This document shows positions 1 through 8,599 of a DNA stretch of 64,000 bases, piece by piece; positions within the stretch are counted from its first letter, which is position 1, and each line of letters opens with the position of its first letter. The stretch spans positions 32,884 through 96,883 of the forward strand of contig JAJEBF010000041.1 in assembly GCA_022824025.1 (NCBI GenBank), written 5' to 3'. The notes beneath the pieces are model-generated. The model was not told the origin of the DNA. It was given only the letters and a program-made list of their open reading frames with translations, and ran no database searches. Made by a program: the position numbers and the translations under genes. This DNA comes from Caldilineaceae bacterium (GTDB taxonomy: Bacteria > Chloroflexota > Anaerolineae > Caldilineales > Caldilineaceae).

Positions 1-100
1 GCAGTTGGGGTTGAGGGATGGCGCTGATTTCGATGCCGCTTTGGGCCAGCGACGCATAGAAACGGGCAGTGACCACCTGGCGCACCGTCTGTTCGTTCAT
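1..100 (-). CDS. Partial gene, N-terminus of an unrecognised protein
   Basis: The reverse strand has an ATG at 100-98 preceded by a good Shine-Dalgarno GGAGGA (about 108-113, spacing 7). It opens a frame of 33 codons that runs off the left edge of the window, beginning MNEQTVRQVVTARFYASLAQ. I do not recognise the family from this short stretch. The ribosome site and the absence of stops are the only support, so the function is left open. Confidence 0.45.
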   Translation of the reverse strand, partial: MNEQTVRQVVTARFYASLAQSGIEISAIPQPQL

Positions 101-555
101 GCAATGTTCCTCCGGATTATCAAAGCCACTGGTCTTCGTACGGGCCTTCGGCTCCTTCAGCGGCCAAGCGGACGCGCGCCGCAAACCTGCCGCGTAAGAA
201 CGGTATGATAGTGCTTGGGAAGACAATGCGCAAAGCAGAGCAGGATCGAGCCGCATCGCGGGCAAGCTGGCAGTGGAGGCGGGCGCGGTCCAAATGGGGG
301 CGAGTTTCGGGCTATCGTTGGGCGATGCCACTGAATCCTTGAACCCGCTTCCCCAGAGAACCCTAAATCTGGACTGCGCCCGTGGAGATCGCGCCCGCTT
401 TTGCGGGAGGCGATTTCGTGATGTATGATCGCTTGGCGTTACAGGGCGGATTCCCGGCAGTGTCCCGCCAACTTGGCGCGCTCGCGCACCTTTGGGGAAG
501 GAGCGTTTTGGCGCCGGCGCAGGAGAACTGCCTGCATTTCAGAAAGGACAGGACT
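101..555. other. Intergenic region between divergent genes
   Basis: This 455-base stretch separates the leftward partial gene from the rightward MBL-fold gene. Frames exist upstream of the MBL start, but they do not resemble the family and are not used. I see no repeat, RNA gene or convincing paired -35/-10 boxes. It should contain promoters for both flanking genes. Confidence 0.4.
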
Positions 556-1209
556 TTGGACATCAACTGGTACGGTTTTTCCTGTTTTCGTCTACGGGAG
601 CGCCGCGTTATCGCAATCTGCGATCCCCTGAACAGGAAGACGACGGGCATCCAACTGCCCAGACTGAGCGCCGATATTGTGACCATCAGCAATCGCGCGT
701 CTCCCTTTGTCCAGGCGACAGGCGTTGTCGCAGGCGAGCCCAAGATCCTGCGGGGACCGGGTGACTTCGAAGTCAAGCAGGTGCTTGTGACTGGCCTGCC
801 TGCCTCTCAGAACGGCACGCGCAGCGTTGCTTTTTTTCTGGATTTCGGTGGCCTCACGGTCGGCCATCTGGGGGAGCTGGGAAGCGTTCCGGCCAGCGCG
901 GGCGGCGAGGAGTTGGGAGATGTTGACGTGCTGCTGGCACCGGTAAGCGGGCCGCACATACCGGACGTTGCCCGCACTGCCGAAGTGATCAGCCAGTTGG
1001 ATCCCCGCATCGTCGTGCCGATGCAGTACCGCCACGAGGATTTGCGCGGCGAGCAAGTGGAGAGCCTGGAACCGGTGGACCGTTTTCTCAAGGAGTTGGG
1101 CATCAGCGAACCTGAGGTGACGGATACGCTCAGGCTGACGAAGAGCGGTCTGCCGGAGGAGACACAGGTTGTACTGCTACGCCCGACCGGGCCAGCCCGC
1201 TCCGGCTGA
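556..1209 (+). CDS. MBL-fold (UlaG-like) protein lacking metal ligands
   Basis: A 217-residue protein of the metallo-beta-lactamase superfamily, UlaG-like branch. The start is a TTG at 556 with AGGACAGGA just upstream. It gives the family N-terminus (DINWYGFSCFRLR), whereas the longer open frame adds unrelated residues. The order of family blocks is kept: WYGFSCF, the DIVTIS strand, GPGDFEV, GHLGELG, DVDVLLAPVSG and IVVPMQYRHEDL. The usual zinc ligands appear to be gone. The HxHxDH motif after DIVTIS reads NRASPF, the first-block His is Phe, and the His of the PMHY block is Gln. Family members are usually hydrolases, but this one is probably not a standard metalloenzyme and may bind or sense a ligand. 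It converges on the transglutaminase gene. Confidence 0.8.
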   Translation: MDINWYGFSCFRLRERRVIAICDPLNRKTTGIQLPRLSADIVTISNRASPFVQATGVVAGEPKILRGPGDFEVKQVLVTGLPASQNGTRSVAFFLDFGGLTVGHLGELGSVPASAGGEELGDVDVLLAPVSGPHIPDVARTAEVISQLDPRIVVPMQYRHEDLRGEQVESLEPVDRFLKELGISEPEVTDTLRLTKSGLPEETQVVLLRPTGPARSG

Positions 1210-1311
1210 CGCAGTTGTCGGTTTCCGGCTGCCGTCAACTGAGCAGGACCCTCTCCGATCTTTGCCCCGCGAACAGAACGGCGGATAGCGCGACCCGTGA
1301 AACGCGCCGCG

Positions 1312-1337
1312 GTCGCAGGCGTGCGCATGCCTGCGAC
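1312..1337. terminator. Perfect 9-bp hairpin between convergent genes
   Basis: GTCGCAGGC at 1312-1320 and GCCTGCGAC at 1329-1337 are exact inverted repeats around an 8-base loop. The hairpin lies in the 210-base gap between the convergent MBL-fold and transglutaminase genes. There is no clear T-run on either side, so it is either a GC-rich transcription end point or a simple inverted repeat. Confidence 0.4.
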
Positions 1338-1420
1338 GCCTCTGCGGGAATCTGGAGAGGCGTCGCAGGGCGCAGTTGAGAAGTGTCAGTTGGGGCCTGG
1401 GGAGCCAGGCCTCTGCGCGT

Positions 1421-3997
1421 TTACTGGTTCTGGCCGGCAGATGCGCGCCGGCTGAACCTTTGGCGCAGCCAGGTTTTCAGCAGGACGGGCCGAAGCCGGC
1501 GCCAGTTGTCGATCAGCTCCACTCGCACTTCGTCAGCGAGATGTTCTGGGCGGGGGGCGTAGCGGAACTGGACGTAGATTTCGATTATGCGGCGGATGAA
1601 CGGGGTTCCCTGGGGGAGGCCTTCAGCGAGCAGGGCCTCTCTTTCATAGGGTGTCAGCGCCTGTTCCGCGGGCGCTCGTCGCGATATTTCGCTGGCGATT
1701 GGCTGCGGGCGCCGCACATCCGGCGCGCGCAGCGGGCCATGCGGAGCCCGCGTGCGCAGAGGCATTCTCAGCCTGGCCGTCCAGTTCAACAGCCGTTCGT
1801 AGTAGATTTGGGGCTCCTGCATAAAGGCCCTGGGGCCCTGATACATGCGCCGGCGCATGAGCCAGGCGCCCGCAATCAGAGTCAAAATGAGGACGATAAC
1901 GCTGGTTGCGACGATGGGAGAGCGGGTCGGGAGGCCGCCGATGCCGGTGACCGGCCCGGCGATGTCCTGGGGAAATTCTTCCTCGAAATCCAGGGCGTCA
2001 TCGAACAGAAAATCCTGGTCTTCTGGCAAGATTTCATCCATCCCCGGTACCAGGCCGCTGTCCTGGAGTTCCGCGCCGGAAGGGCGGTCGAGAATACTCT
2101 CGCCGGCGGTGGGCTCGAACTCGATCCAGCCGTATTGGGGGAAGTAGACTTCCACCCAGGTATGCGCGTCTCTTTCCGTGACCAGATAGGTGCCGATCTC
2201 CGGGTCGTACGTTCCCTCTGCGTAGCCGCTGGCCGCGCGTGCGGGGATCCCCTGGCTGCGAAGCATGGCCGCCATGGCGGAGGCGTAGTAGTCGCAGTAG
2301 CCGCGCTGGATGTCGAACAGGAAGTACTCGAGCGGGTCCTCATCTATGGCCGGCGCGGTGATGCCTTCATCGTAGGCGAATGCGCGCAGAAAGCTCTCCA
2401 GCGCCTTGATTTTGTCGTAGGTGGTGAGCTCATCGGCCATTATCTCTTCGGCCAGTTCCGCGACCCGCGGTGAAAAGGTGATTGGGAGTTGGAGGTACTG
2501 GTTAAGGCCCTCGTCCGGATATACGACAATGCCGGCCTCCCTCAGCTCTCGCACGGTGACAGTGGTCTGGCTGCTGATCACCTGGTAGCTGTCGCCGGCC
2601 TCCAGGGTGATTCTGGCGCGCGCCCATGTCAGCTCGCTATCAATCTGCTGCGCTGACTCCGAATCGGCAGGATCGGCATAGTTCAGCGGCTGCTGGAGCG
2701 CGGCCAAAGGAATGCTGGCCTGCACCACATCCGGCATGGCGAGGAGAACATTTCCGGTTGGCAAACGGACGGTGACGGTCTGGGTTACGGGCGAGCGTGC
2801 AGTCCAGGGCCCTGCGGGGATATCCTGGTTCGAGCGGAAATTGGTCTCCCGCTCTGCGGTGTTGATCCACTGGCGGCCGGTGAATCGGTCGAAAGCGACG
2901 GCGCGCCAGTAGCGCCCGGACGACGCCTCGACCTCCATGATCACGCGGTCGCTCACAGTTCGTTCGCCGCCCAGGGTCAGAGTGCGGCCGAACCCGGTGT
3001 GGACAGGCCGGGTCTGTCGATTCAGCCCCTGATAGAGGCGGTTCCACTCCTGCATCGCCTCCTCCCAGCGCTGGTTGACGGGCTGCAGCAGGTCATGGAA
3101 GGGGAGACTGCGCCCCATGTTGGGCGCGATGAAGGCAAGGGCGATCACGGCCATGGTGTACATGAAGCCGGAGCGCATGAAATCAAAGTTGATATCCTCG
3201 CTGAAATAGATGCTCTGCGAGCGCCAGCGCTGACGGTGGTCGACGAGGGTTGTCCAGGCCAGGAGCAACAGGGCGACAATGCAGTAAGCCACGAGGAACC
3301 CCATCACAGAAACAGGCGCGTAATGGGTATTGACCAGGAGCGCGATGCCGGCCATGAGCACACCGCGCCAGACATGTCCGTGTCGGAAGACGGACCAGAC
3401 GCCGAGGTAGGTGAGCCACCAAACGAGGAAGCCGATTTCGAAGATGAAGACAACGTTGTCGTTGCTGGCCTGGCGGTTTATGGCGGCCTCGATCCATTCC
3501 AGCCAGCGCTCCAGCAGGAAGTAGGCTCTGGCCTGGAGTACGGGAATCCCTCTATCGATGAAGGCTTGCACGCGCTGCTCGTCTTCCACGAGAAAGGTCA
3601 TCAGAAAGAAGACCCAGGCCAAGCCGGTTGCGAAGCTGTGGGATAGCATGAAAAAGCTGTCGAAACGGCTGAAAGAAATGATCGCGCCCATGGCAAGCGC
3701 GCCGAGAACAACCGCGATCAGCATGTTCATGCTCATGGCCCCGGTCCAGCCGGCGCTGCTGAGAGAGAGAGCCAGAAGGATATAGATCATGCCGAGCAGG
3801 AGCAGGGTGATTAACCGCCCTTCGCGGAAGTAGGCGAAGACGTCCCGGACTTCCTCGTCGACAATGGGCGGGTCTACGGGATTGTCGACCGCGGTTCCAT
3901 GCGCGTCGAGCGCGAACTCTGCTATCTCGGCGTTGGCGCCGGACCGGCCGGCTTCCTGCGCCGAGGAACGAAGTGAATTCCCTCTTTGATTTCTCAT
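1421..3997 (-). CDS. TgpA-like membrane transglutaminase-domain protein
   Basis: An 858-residue membrane protein of the transglutaminase-like, TgpA/DUF3488 type. A cluster of hydrophobic helices lies at about residues 60-300. It is followed by an extracytoplasmic region and a transglutaminase core at about 540-640. The core has the Cys in RGYCDYYASAM (near 567), the His in DAHTWVEVYF (near 612) and the downstream GWIEFEPT block, so the catalytic triad looks intact. A further membrane helix sits near 705, followed by a cytoplasmic DUF4129-like tail of about 140 residues. Related proteins act in cell-envelope peptidase or cross-linking roles, but the substrate here is unknown. It lies 111 bases downstream of a secreted tail-anchored protein on the same strand, probably in one operon. 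The ATG at 3997 has no strong ribosome site. Confidence 0.85.
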   Translation of the reverse strand: MRNQRGNSLRSSAQEAGRSGANAEIAEFALDAHGTAVDNPVDPPIVDEEVRDVFAYFREGRLITLLLLGMIYILLALSLSSAGWTGAMSMNMLIAVVLGALAMGAIISFSRFDSFFMLSHSFATGLAWVFFLMTFLVEDEQRVQAFIDRGIPVLQARAYFLLERWLEWIEAAINRQASNDNVVFIFEIGFLVWWLTYLGVWSVFRHGHVWRGVLMAGIALLVNTHYAPVSVMGFLVAYCIVALLLLAWTTLVDHRQRWRSQSIYFSEDINFDFMRSGFMYTMAVIALAFIAPNMGRSLPFHDLLQPVNQRWEEAMQEWNRLYQGLNRQTRPVHTGFGRTLTLGGERTVSDRVIMEVEASSGRYWRAVAFDRFTGRQWINTAERETNFRSNQDIPAGPWTARSPVTQTVTVRLPTGNVLLAMPDVVQASIPLAALQQPLNYADPADSESAQQIDSELTWARARITLEAGDSYQVISSQTTVTVRELREAGIVVYPDEGLNQYLQLPITFSPRVAELAEEIMADELTTYDKIKALESFLRAFAYDEGITAPAIDEDPLEYFLFDIQRGYCDYYASAMAAMLRSQGIPARAASGYAEGTYDPEIGTYLVTERDAHTWVEVYFPQYGWIEFEPTAGESILDRPSGAELQDSGLVPGMDEILPEDQDFLFDDALDFEEEFPQDIAGPVTGIGGLPTRSPIVATSVIVLILTLIAGAWLMRRRMYQGPRAFMQEPQIYYERLLNWTARLRMPLRTRAPHGPLRAPDVRRPQPIASEISRRAPAEQALTPYEREALLAEGLPQGTPFIRRIIEIYVQFRYAPRPEHLADEVRVELIDNWRRLRPVLLKTWLRQRFSRRASAGQNQ

Positions 3998-4108
3998 GGT
4001 TATGTCTTGTCGTTGCCAGACCGGTGACGGCTGGCCGCATTCACGATTCGAAGCGGCAGCGCGCCAGGGGCTGACAATCCCGCAGGCAGTTCAATCACGG
4101 TGTCGAAA

Positions 4109-6238
4109 TCATAGCAGCAGCCACAGAATGCCGGCAAACAGGGAGCTGAGAACAAGCGCCAGAGCGATGGCCAGCCAGAGCCGCAGCGTGCTGATGCTCT
4201 CAATGTGGTTTGTCAGCCGCTGCGGCGGGTCTGTCAGGCTCAAGAGCCACACACGTTGCGGCGACTCATCGTCGGGCGGCTCGCCCAGAACGACCTGCAC
4301 TGTGCTGTCGGAGACCAGCCGCCGCCAGCGGCCCGCTTCGAGGCGGTGTTGGGCAGCGCGCAGGGCCTGGCGGATCTCCTGGGAGGCGGCTTCGGCTCGA
4401 CTGGCTGCGGCGGAGGCGGCGCTGGCATTCTCGGCCGCGACAGCCTCTCTTTCCAGCGAAGCCGCCAAGCTGTGCCAGTGGTCTGCGGCCGGTCGCAAGT
4501 CTACGTCTACCGTCTGGGTGGTCCGCTGCCACAGGAGCTGCGTTTCCTGCTGGATCTCCTGTTCCGTGGCCAAAAAGAGGCTGCGCAGAAGAGCCCAATC
4601 CGACATCTGGGGGGTATTCTGGGCCAGAAGCCGCCGTTCTTCGGTGTCGAGCTGGTCCAGTTGGATGAGGAGTGCGCCGGCCTCATCGAGCACGGCGGCG
4701 TCGGCCGCCCCGGATTCAGACCATGAACGCAGCAGGCTGTTCAACGCGCCCTCGGCGTCGATCCGTCTCTGGAGGATGGGGCGCGCCAACGCATGGATGG
4801 ACAGGTTATTCTGGTCCACTGTAACCGTAATTTGCCAATTCGCAAAAAGCGTTCGGTACTCCGGCAGGGGGAGCGTCTCCTCGGTCAGCGCTTCCGCGCC
4901 GATGAGAGACACGGCGGCGTCCTGGTTGCCATCCTGCAACTGTTGCAGGACTTCGTGCAGGATCAGCGTTCGTCGTTCGGCTTCCAGGGTGGCGGGGTCG
5001 ACGACGGAGGCAGGCAGGCGGCTGAGTTGTTCGGTCAGCAGCAGGGCCTGGGGCCAGTTTTCCTGCAGGCGGGCGGCCCGCAGTTGATGCTGCAACCCTT
5101 GGGCGACCCAACTTTGCAGTTCCACGCGGGTCGGACCCTGGGGGGTAGCCGGGAGGGCCCATTCCGCTTCCGCCACCATGAGGGCGATGTATGCGCCATC
5201 AACGGAACCGTCTGCGGCAACGGCGCGATTGCGATAAAGAGCGGCCAGCCGGTAGCGGACTGCGGCGAGGTCGGTATCGGGCAGGCGGCCCTGTTCGCCC
5301 GAATGCAGGGCCTGTGTGTAGGCGGCCAGGGACTGTTCATAGAAGCGTTCGCGGGTCGCGTTGCGAAGGGAGGGGGCCTGATAGAGTTGGGCGAAGAGGT
5401 CCCCCAGCCGTTGCAGCGATTCCAGACTGTTGTTGGCGCGAACCGTGTTCTGGGCGGCGCGAATCGTCTGTATCCACTGTGGATGGAGCGATTGGAAGAG
5501 GACGTCTGTGGTCGGGGCCCGTTCTTCGCGCAGCCATTCCAGCTGACTGGCGCGCATCTTCCAACCGCGCGGCGAGATCTGCAGCCAGCTGTCTGAGGGG
5601 GCCAGCCACTGTTCGAGGTTGGCAAAATCGATGGTCACGCGCCAGCCGGAGATGTCACTGGGCCAAGAGAGCAGCTGGGAGATGGGGTAGTGGAAGTCAA
5701 AGGTGTGGGTCGAGGCGAGGGGAAGGTCGTAGCGCAGAGTGAGGCGGCGGCGGGCGTCCGGGGCGAACTCTGCCTGAACGCTTTGCCCGACAGAGGGACC
5801 GGCGGGTTGGAGGGCGAGCGGTTGTCCGTCGAGAGTGGCTGAGATATTGCGGGGCAGAGGACGCCCGGAGGCTGCGGCGCCCGCGGGTTGAGCGACGAGC
5901 AGTGTTGTTGTGATGGCCTCGTCTTCCCCATTGTGCAGGCGGTAGGAGGCTTCGACATGCAGGGTCAGCGAGCGGCCGTCAGTGGTTGCGACGCGGACGT
6001 CGAGTGTATGGGTAAGGAGGACGAGGGAAGATTCGAGCGCTGGTTGCAGCAGCAGATGTGAAGCGTCGGGGGACTCCAACTGGCGCGTTCTTTGGGGGAG
6101 GCGGTTCCCTTCCGGGGGCGCGGCCAAAAGGTTCCCCGGTTCGGCGGTGAGGAAGATAGTACAGCAGAAGATACAGAGGAAAAGCCTGCGAAGAAAAGTT
6201 GCGATTTCAGGGCATACTTGATATGATGTACTGCGCAT
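4109..6238 (-). CDS. Secreted protein with C-terminal membrane anchor
   Basis: A 709-residue protein of unknown function. The start at 6238 is chosen over the longer frame because it has AAGGGGTGA eight bases upstream and exposes a signal peptide (residues about 12-40, FLRRLFLCIFCCTIFLTA). The longer frame also overlaps a real gene on the other strand. The N-terminal third looks beta-rich. The middle is a long helical region rich in Ala, Gln, Leu and Arg. A single hydrophobic helix closes the protein (LWLAIALALVLSSLFAGILW), leaving almost nothing in the cytoplasm. It precedes the TgpA-like transglutaminase gene in the same direction, so it is a candidate partner or substrate. I do not recognise a named family. 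Confidence 0.75.
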   Translation of the reverse strand: MRSTSYQVCPEIATFLRRLFLCIFCCTIFLTAEPGNLLAAPPEGNRLPQRTRQLESPDASHLLLQPALESSLVLLTHTLDVRVATTDGRSLTLHVEASYRLHNGEDEAITTTLLVAQPAGAAASGRPLPRNISATLDGQPLALQPAGPSVGQSVQAEFAPDARRRLTLRYDLPLASTHTFDFHYPISQLLSWPSDISGWRVTIDFANLEQWLAPSDSWLQISPRGWKMRASQLEWLREERAPTTDVLFQSLHPQWIQTIRAAQNTVRANNSLESLQRLGDLFAQLYQAPSLRNATRERFYEQSLAAYTQALHSGEQGRLPDTDLAAVRYRLAALYRNRAVAADGSVDGAYIALMVAEAEWALPATPQGPTRVELQSWVAQGLQHQLRAARLQENWPQALLLTEQLSRLPASVVDPATLEAERRTLILHEVLQQLQDGNQDAAVSLIGAEALTEETLPLPEYRTLFANWQITVTVDQNNLSIHALARPILQRRIDAEGALNSLLRSWSESGAADAAVLDEAGALLIQLDQLDTEERRLLAQNTPQMSDWALLRSLFLATEQEIQQETQLLWQRTTQTVDVDLRPAADHWHSLAASLEREAVAAENASAASAAASRAEAASQEIRQALRAAQHRLEAGRWRRLVSDSTVQVVLGEPPDDESPQRVWLLSLTDPPQRLTNHIESISTLRLWLAIALALVLSSLFAGILWLLL

Positions 6239-6316
6239 AAATCGATTCACCCCTTCGTGTACGGGGTGAGAGCGGGCAACGAAATCGCAATTCTTCCGGG
6301 CGCGGCCAGAGCGCAT

Positions 6317-6619
6317 ATGGTACGTCTTTTGATGCAGTGGGACATAAAAATGGGACATGAACAGCCCTATTTTGAGTTTGTCATGCGCGAATATGCCCCT
6401 GGTCTGATGCGATTGGGAATCAATCCCGCCGAAGTCTGGTATACCATCTATGGAAATGGCCCGCAAATGCTGACAATTGGCGAAGTATCGGATCTGGAAC
6501 GGCTGCAGGCGATTTTGCAGAGCGAAACCTGGCAGAATCTGCACAGGCGGCTTCTGAGGCACGTAACAAACTACAGGCAGAGGGCTGTTGCGGACAACAG
6601 CCACACTTTTCAGCTATAG
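6317..6619 (+). CDS. Small conserved-looking protein of unknown function
   Basis: A 100-residue soluble protein starting at the ATG at 6317 (MVRLLMQWDIKMGHEQPYFE). The composition is balanced, with aromatic and acidic residues spread evenly, unlike a shadow frame. The size and the pattern resemble small alpha/beta-barrel (NIPSNAP or Dabb-like) proteins, but that is only an impression. The ribosome site is weak. It is divergent from the secreted protein gene and lies 66 bases upstream of the helix-turn-helix gene, with which it may be co-transcribed. Confidence 0.6.
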   Translation: MVRLLMQWDIKMGHEQPYFEFVMREYAPGLMRLGINPAEVWYTIYGNGPQMLTIGEVSDLERLQAILQSETWQNLHRRLLRHVTNYRQRAVADNSHTFQL

Positions 6620-6685
6620 GGATTGGATTTGTTCGCCGCCCCCATCCGGGAGGGCATTGCCGGCGGGCAAAAATGGAGAGACTAC

Positions 6686-7168
6686 ATGGCACTCTATGTT
6701 CGCAAATTGGAGGAGGACGAGTGGGAAGAATTGGAGCGGACAATCCAGAATATGGAGAACGACGTTTCGGTTCAACGCCTGATGATCATCCTCCTGTCTG
6801 CTCAGGGGCACAAGGTCCAGGAAATCAGTCGCGAAGTCGATCTGCATCCAATCAACGTTCGGAAGTGGATCCACCGCTACAATAAACAAGGCATCGAAGG
6901 GTTGCGCAGCGGCAAATCGCCGGGGCGTCCTCCCGTATTTACGAAGGCGCAACGGCAGGCGATCGTGAAGATCGCTTCAGCTGAACCGGCGTCGTTGGAT
7001 CTGCCGTTCAATCAGTGGTCGTTGCAACGATTGCGCAAGTACCTGATCGACGATGAAGTCGTAGACCAAATCTCCGTGGAAACCATTCGTCAGATTTTGC
7101 GTGCGCATGGCATGCAACCCCGTGGTATGGGTAGCCAGGATCAGGAGGGGAGCGACGGAACCCGCTAG
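6686..7168 (+). CDS. IS630-type helix-turn-helix protein without DDE domain
   Basis: A 160-residue DNA-binding protein. The ATG at 6686 is preceded by GGAGAG and gives the N-terminus [19 protein letters not shown]. The centre carries a homeodomain-like helix-turn-helix ([19 protein letters not shown], about 50-70), then the [15 protein letters not shown] linker and a second winged-helix block ending [13 protein letters not shown]. This matches the DNA-binding half of IS630/Tc1-mariner transposases. No DDE catalytic domain follows in any frame before the next gene, and I see no terminal inverted repeats. It could be a truncated transposase or a domesticated regulator. The clean start and stop favour a functional stand-alone protein. 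Confidence 0.75.
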   Translation: MALYVRKLEEDEWEELERTIQNMENDVSVQRLMIILLSAQGHKVQEISREVDLHPINVRKWIHRYNKQGIEGLRSGKSPGRPPVFTKAQRQAIVKIASAEPASLDLPFNQWSLQRLRKYLIDDEVVDQISVETIRQILRAHGMQPRGMGSQDQEGSDGTR

Positions 7169-7273
7169 GGAAGACGTCGCGCGTTTGGACTGCGCGGCGA
7201 AGCGGGAAGCTCTGGTTAGAAATTCCCGGTGTCGCGCACAGCGGGCCGTTAAGCTCCGGTGAATGGCTGAAGG

Positions 7274-8548
7274 TCAGTAGCCGCCCTGTACAGCGAAGCG
7301 GGTATCGATCAAGATGGCTGCGTCGCGTGCGATCGAGGCCCAATCATAGGCGCTGTGCGCAGTGGCGATCAGCACACAGTCGGCTTGCTGAACCTCTCCT
7401 TCGAGATCGGCGACCGCGGCAAGAAGAACTCCCTTTTCGTTCAAGGACGGGATATATGGGTCGTGATACCTGGCCTCTGCGCCTTGCTGCAGGAGGCGTT
7501 GCAGGATATCGACGGCCGGGGATTCGCGCGCGTCAGGGACGTCGGCTTTATAGGCCGCGCCCAGAACCAGGACGCGGCTGCCTTGCATGGTTTTGCCGGC
7601 GCTGTTGAGGGCTTCCTGGACCTTTTGCACCCAGTAGCGGGGCATCTCGGCGTTGATCTGGCCGGCCAGCTCGATGAAGCGGGCGCTGGAATCGACTGCC
7701 TTCATTTTCCAGGCAAGATAGTGCGGGTCAACCGGGATGCAGGGTCCCCCCACGCCCGGCCCCGGCGTGAATTTGGCAAAGCCGAAGGGTTTGGTGGCGG
7801 CGGCGTCCAGCACTTCCCGGCAGTCCAGCCCCAGTTTGTCACACATCAGCAACAGCTCGTTGACCAAAGAGATATTGACAAAGCGATAGGTGTTTTCGAA
7901 GAGCTTGGCCATTTCCGCGGCGGTGGGCGAGGAGACGGGTACAAGCGAATCAAAGACCTGGCCGTAGTAGGCCTGGGCCGCGGCCAGACAGTTTTCGGTT
8001 ACGCCGGCGATGATCTTGGGCGTGGACCGGATCGTCCAGTCGACGCGTCCGGGGTCAACGCGTTCGGGGGAAAAGGCGACAAAGAAGGTTTCGCCCACCT
8101 GCCAACCTTGCGGCTGGGCGGCGGCTTCGAGAAGGGGCAGGAACAGCTCGGTGGTTGTGCCGGGGTAGGAGGTGGATTCGAGGACGATGGTCAGGCCGGG
8201 ATGCAGGCGCTGGGCGATTTCGCGGCCGCTGGCGAGGAGGCTGGAAAGGTCCGGCTGCCCTGATCTGTCGAGGGGCGTGGGAAGGCAGATCGAGACGGCG
8301 TCGCACTGGGCCAGGATAGCGTAGTCGCCGGTCGCCTGCAGGCGGGGGGCCTGGGCGGCCAGGTCGGTGTCGGCGACGTCGGCGACGTAGGAGCGTCTCT
8401 GATTGACGGCGTCGACCTTTGCGGCGTCCACGTCGATGCCGGTGACTTCATAGCCGGAGGCGGCCAGGGCGACGGCAAGAGGCAGACCCACATAGCCGAG
8501 CCCGACGACGGCGACGCGCGCGGCGCGGTTGTGGAAATGTTCGAACAC
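7274..8548 (-). CDS. Nucleotide-sugar dehydrogenase (UDP-sugar, WecC/Ugd type)
   Basis: A 424-residue NAD-dependent enzyme that oxidises the C6 hydroxyl of a UDP-sugar to a carboxylate in two steps. The N-terminal Rossmann motif is VVGLGYVGLPLA (about 14-25). The catalytic Cys lies in GGPCIPVDPHY (near 268). The family blocks STSYPGTT, FSPERVDPG and the C-terminal LGAAYKADVPDARESPA are all present. The order and length fit UDP-N-acetylglucosamine/mannosamine 6-dehydrogenases at least as well as UDP-glucose dehydrogenase, so the sugar is not assigned. The product would feed capsule or other surface polysaccharide. No other glycan genes are adjacent. Confidence 0.93.
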   Translation of the reverse strand: MFEHFHNRAARVAVVGLGYVGLPLAVALAASGYEVTGIDVDAAKVDAVNQRRSYVADVADTDLAAQAPRLQATGDYAILAQCDAVSICLPTPLDRSGQPDLSSLLASGREIAQRLHPGLTIVLESTSYPGTTTELFLPLLEAAAQPQGWQVGETFFVAFSPERVDPGRVDWTIRSTPKIIAGVTENCLAAAQAYYGQVFDSLVPVSSPTAAEMAKLFENTYRFVNISLVNELLLMCDKLGLDCREVLDAAATKPFGFAKFTPGPGVGGPCIPVDPHYLAWKMKAVDSSARFIELAGQINAEMPRYWVQKVQEALNSAGKTMQGSRVLVLGAAYKADVPDARESPAVDILQRLLQQGAEARYHDPYIPSLNEKGVLLAAVADLEGEVQQADCVLIATAHSAYDWASIARDAAILIDTRFAVQGGY

Positions 8549-8599
8549 GGTCAGCGCGCTCCTGGCGGGCAGGGGGTCATGGACGGAAGCCCGGCGCGG

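Noticed and set aside
1376..2473. Long rightward frame opposite the transglutaminase gene
   Set aside because: It is antisense to a gene with clear catalytic motifs, and its Gly/Arg/Ala-rich, low-hydrophobicity translation is typical of GC-rich shadow frames.
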